From Nosocomiicoccus ampullae (GTDB lineage: Bacteria; Bacillota; Bacilli; Staphylococcales; Salinicoccaceae): DNA of 64,000 nt. The notes beneath the pieces were generated by a model, which saw only the letters and a list, made by a program, of their open reading frames with translations, searched no databases and was not told the origin of the DNA. Shown here in pieces: positions 63,335 through 64,000 of this stretch. The position numbers and the translations under genes are program-made. The stretch lies in contig NZ_MBFG01000001.1 of assembly GCF_001696685.1 (NCBI RefSeq), forward strand, positions 251,714-315,713, read 5' to 3'. Within the stretch, counting starts at the first letter, position 1, and the number at the start of each line of letters is the position of its first letter.

Positions 63335-64000
63335 TAAAATACAAAATATATTTAACACAATTTCAAAAGATTACGACCAAATGAATGACATTATAAGTTT
63401 TAAACAACATGATGTATGGCGTAAAAAGACGATGTCTGAAATTTTTCTTCACGATGATGATAATGTATTAGATCTATGTTGTGGAACTGGTGACTGGACA
63501 ATTCAACTTGCTGAAAGTAATCCTAATGTAAATGTAATTGGATTAGACTTCAGTGAAAACATGCTAAAAGTTGCAGAGAGTAAAGTGAAACATCTTCAAA
63601 ATGTAGAGTTACTTCAAGGTGATGCAATGGATTTACCGTTTGAAGATAATTCGTTTGATTTGATTACGATTGGTTTTGGTTTAAGAAATTTACCAGATTA
63701 TAAACAAGCGCTTATTGAAGTGGCTAGAGTCCTAAAACCAGGCGGTCATTTCGTTATTCTAGAAACATCTAATCCGAATAACAAAGTCGTTGCGACATTA
63801 TTTAACATATATTTCGGTAAAATCATGCCATTATTTGGAAAAATCTTTGCGAAAAGTGGCGAAGAGTACAAATGGCTCTATGAGTCAACGAGAGATTTTC
63901 TATCAAAAGAAGAGTTAAAAGATTTAATGGATTCAACTGGGTTTACAAATATAAAAATAGTCCCTCATAACATGGGTATGGCTGCAACCCATTTAGCATA
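63324..64000 (+). CDS. menG: Demethylmenaquinone methyltransferase, cut by window edge
   Basis: SAM-dependent last step of menaquinone synthesis. At least 225 residues are seen from the ATG at 63324, nearly full length. The SAM site is VLDLCCGTGDWTIQLA, with LDFSENML, GDAMDLPFEDNSFD and the UbiE signature GFGLRNLPDY and RVLKPGGHF. The end reads NMGMAATHLA with no stop before the edge; family proteins end close to here. Confidence 0.93.
   Translation, partial: MKDNKIQNIFNTISKDYDQMNDIISFKQHDVWRKKTMSEIFLHDDDNVLDLCCGTGDWTIQLAESNPNVNVIGLDFSENMLKVAESKVKHLQNVELLQGDAMDLPFEDNSFDLITIGFGLRNLPDYKQALIEVARVLKPGGHFVILETSNPNNKVVATLFNIYFGKIMPLFGKIFAKSGEEYKWLYESTRDFLSKEELKDLMDSTGFTNIKIVPHNMGMAATHLA

Overview
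The window is a 64 kb piece of low-GC Firmicutes core chromosome, read almost entirely on the + strand. Gene content and order combine Staphylococcaceae and Bacillus arrangements. Staphylococcus-like blocks are sodA-pbp3-pst-phoU, comG-aroK-gcvT-gcvPA-gcvPB, recN next to the branched-chain dehydrogenase genes, and fer-ebpS-cmk-rpsA-der. Bacillus-like features are ispA-dxs-tlyA-argR-recN and rluB-resABCDE. Sporulation genes found at the matching places in Bacillus (spoIIIA, spo0A, spoIVA) are absent. The best guess is a non-sporulating Staphylococcaceae member outside Staphylococcus itself (Jeotgalicoccus/Nosocomiicoccus type). This rests on recalled synteny, not on a search.

Layout. 1-11.2 kb: a partial DUF1189 gene, sodA, a class B PBP, the phosphate uptake operon pstSCAB-phoU behind a PhoP-like box, fthC, a rhomboid protease, and a metallo-hydrolase between two small membrane proteins. 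11.4-15.4 kb: a seven-gene comG pseudopilus operon and aroK. 15.4-21.7 kb: a glycine riboswitch, gcvT-gcvPA-gcvPB, a rhodanese-like protein and lipM, i.e. glycine cleavage together with lipoyl assembly, then an unrecognised lipoprotein/membrane protein pair. 21.8-33.5 kb: pepQ-efp, then accB-accC-yqhY-nusB-xseA-xseB-ispA, dxs-tlyA, argR and recN. 33.5-39.2 kb: yqzF, the branched-chain 2-oxoacid dehydrogenase operon, bacilliredoxin, and a 32-residue Prli42-like miniprotein. 39.2-48.6 kb: a PepT-like peptidase, an AraC-type regulator, rnz, an aldo/keto reductase, nudF, fur-xerD-deoB, a 28-residue membrane miniprotein, and scpA-scpB-rluB. 48.7-55.4 kb: resABC (cytochrome c biogenesis), resDE (redox two-component system), ribU and ferredoxin. 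55.5-64 kb: an EbpS-like LysM protein, cmk, plsC, rpsA, der, gpsA, yphE/yphF-like genes, hup, hepS and the start of menG.

Functional threads. Several neighbours serve respiration and redox balance: sodA, resABCDE, riboflavin uptake, ferredoxin, bacilliredoxin, and menaquinone/isoprenoid genes (ispA, dxs, hepS, menG). Lipoate-dependent enzymes (glycine cleavage, branched-chain dehydrogenase) lie in the same window as the octanoyltransferase LipM. Many promoters are of the extended -10 type (TGnTAtaAT).

No IS transposase, prophage, CRISPR array, defence island, tRNA or rRNA was seen. The most notable items are an ATT start codon for recN, a one-aptamer glycine riboswitch, two miniproteins of 28 and 32 residues, a nested palindrome inside the ribU/fer terminator, and several palindromes or direct repeats at promoters. 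All intergenic stretches are shorter than about 260 bases. The longest holds the riboswitch.
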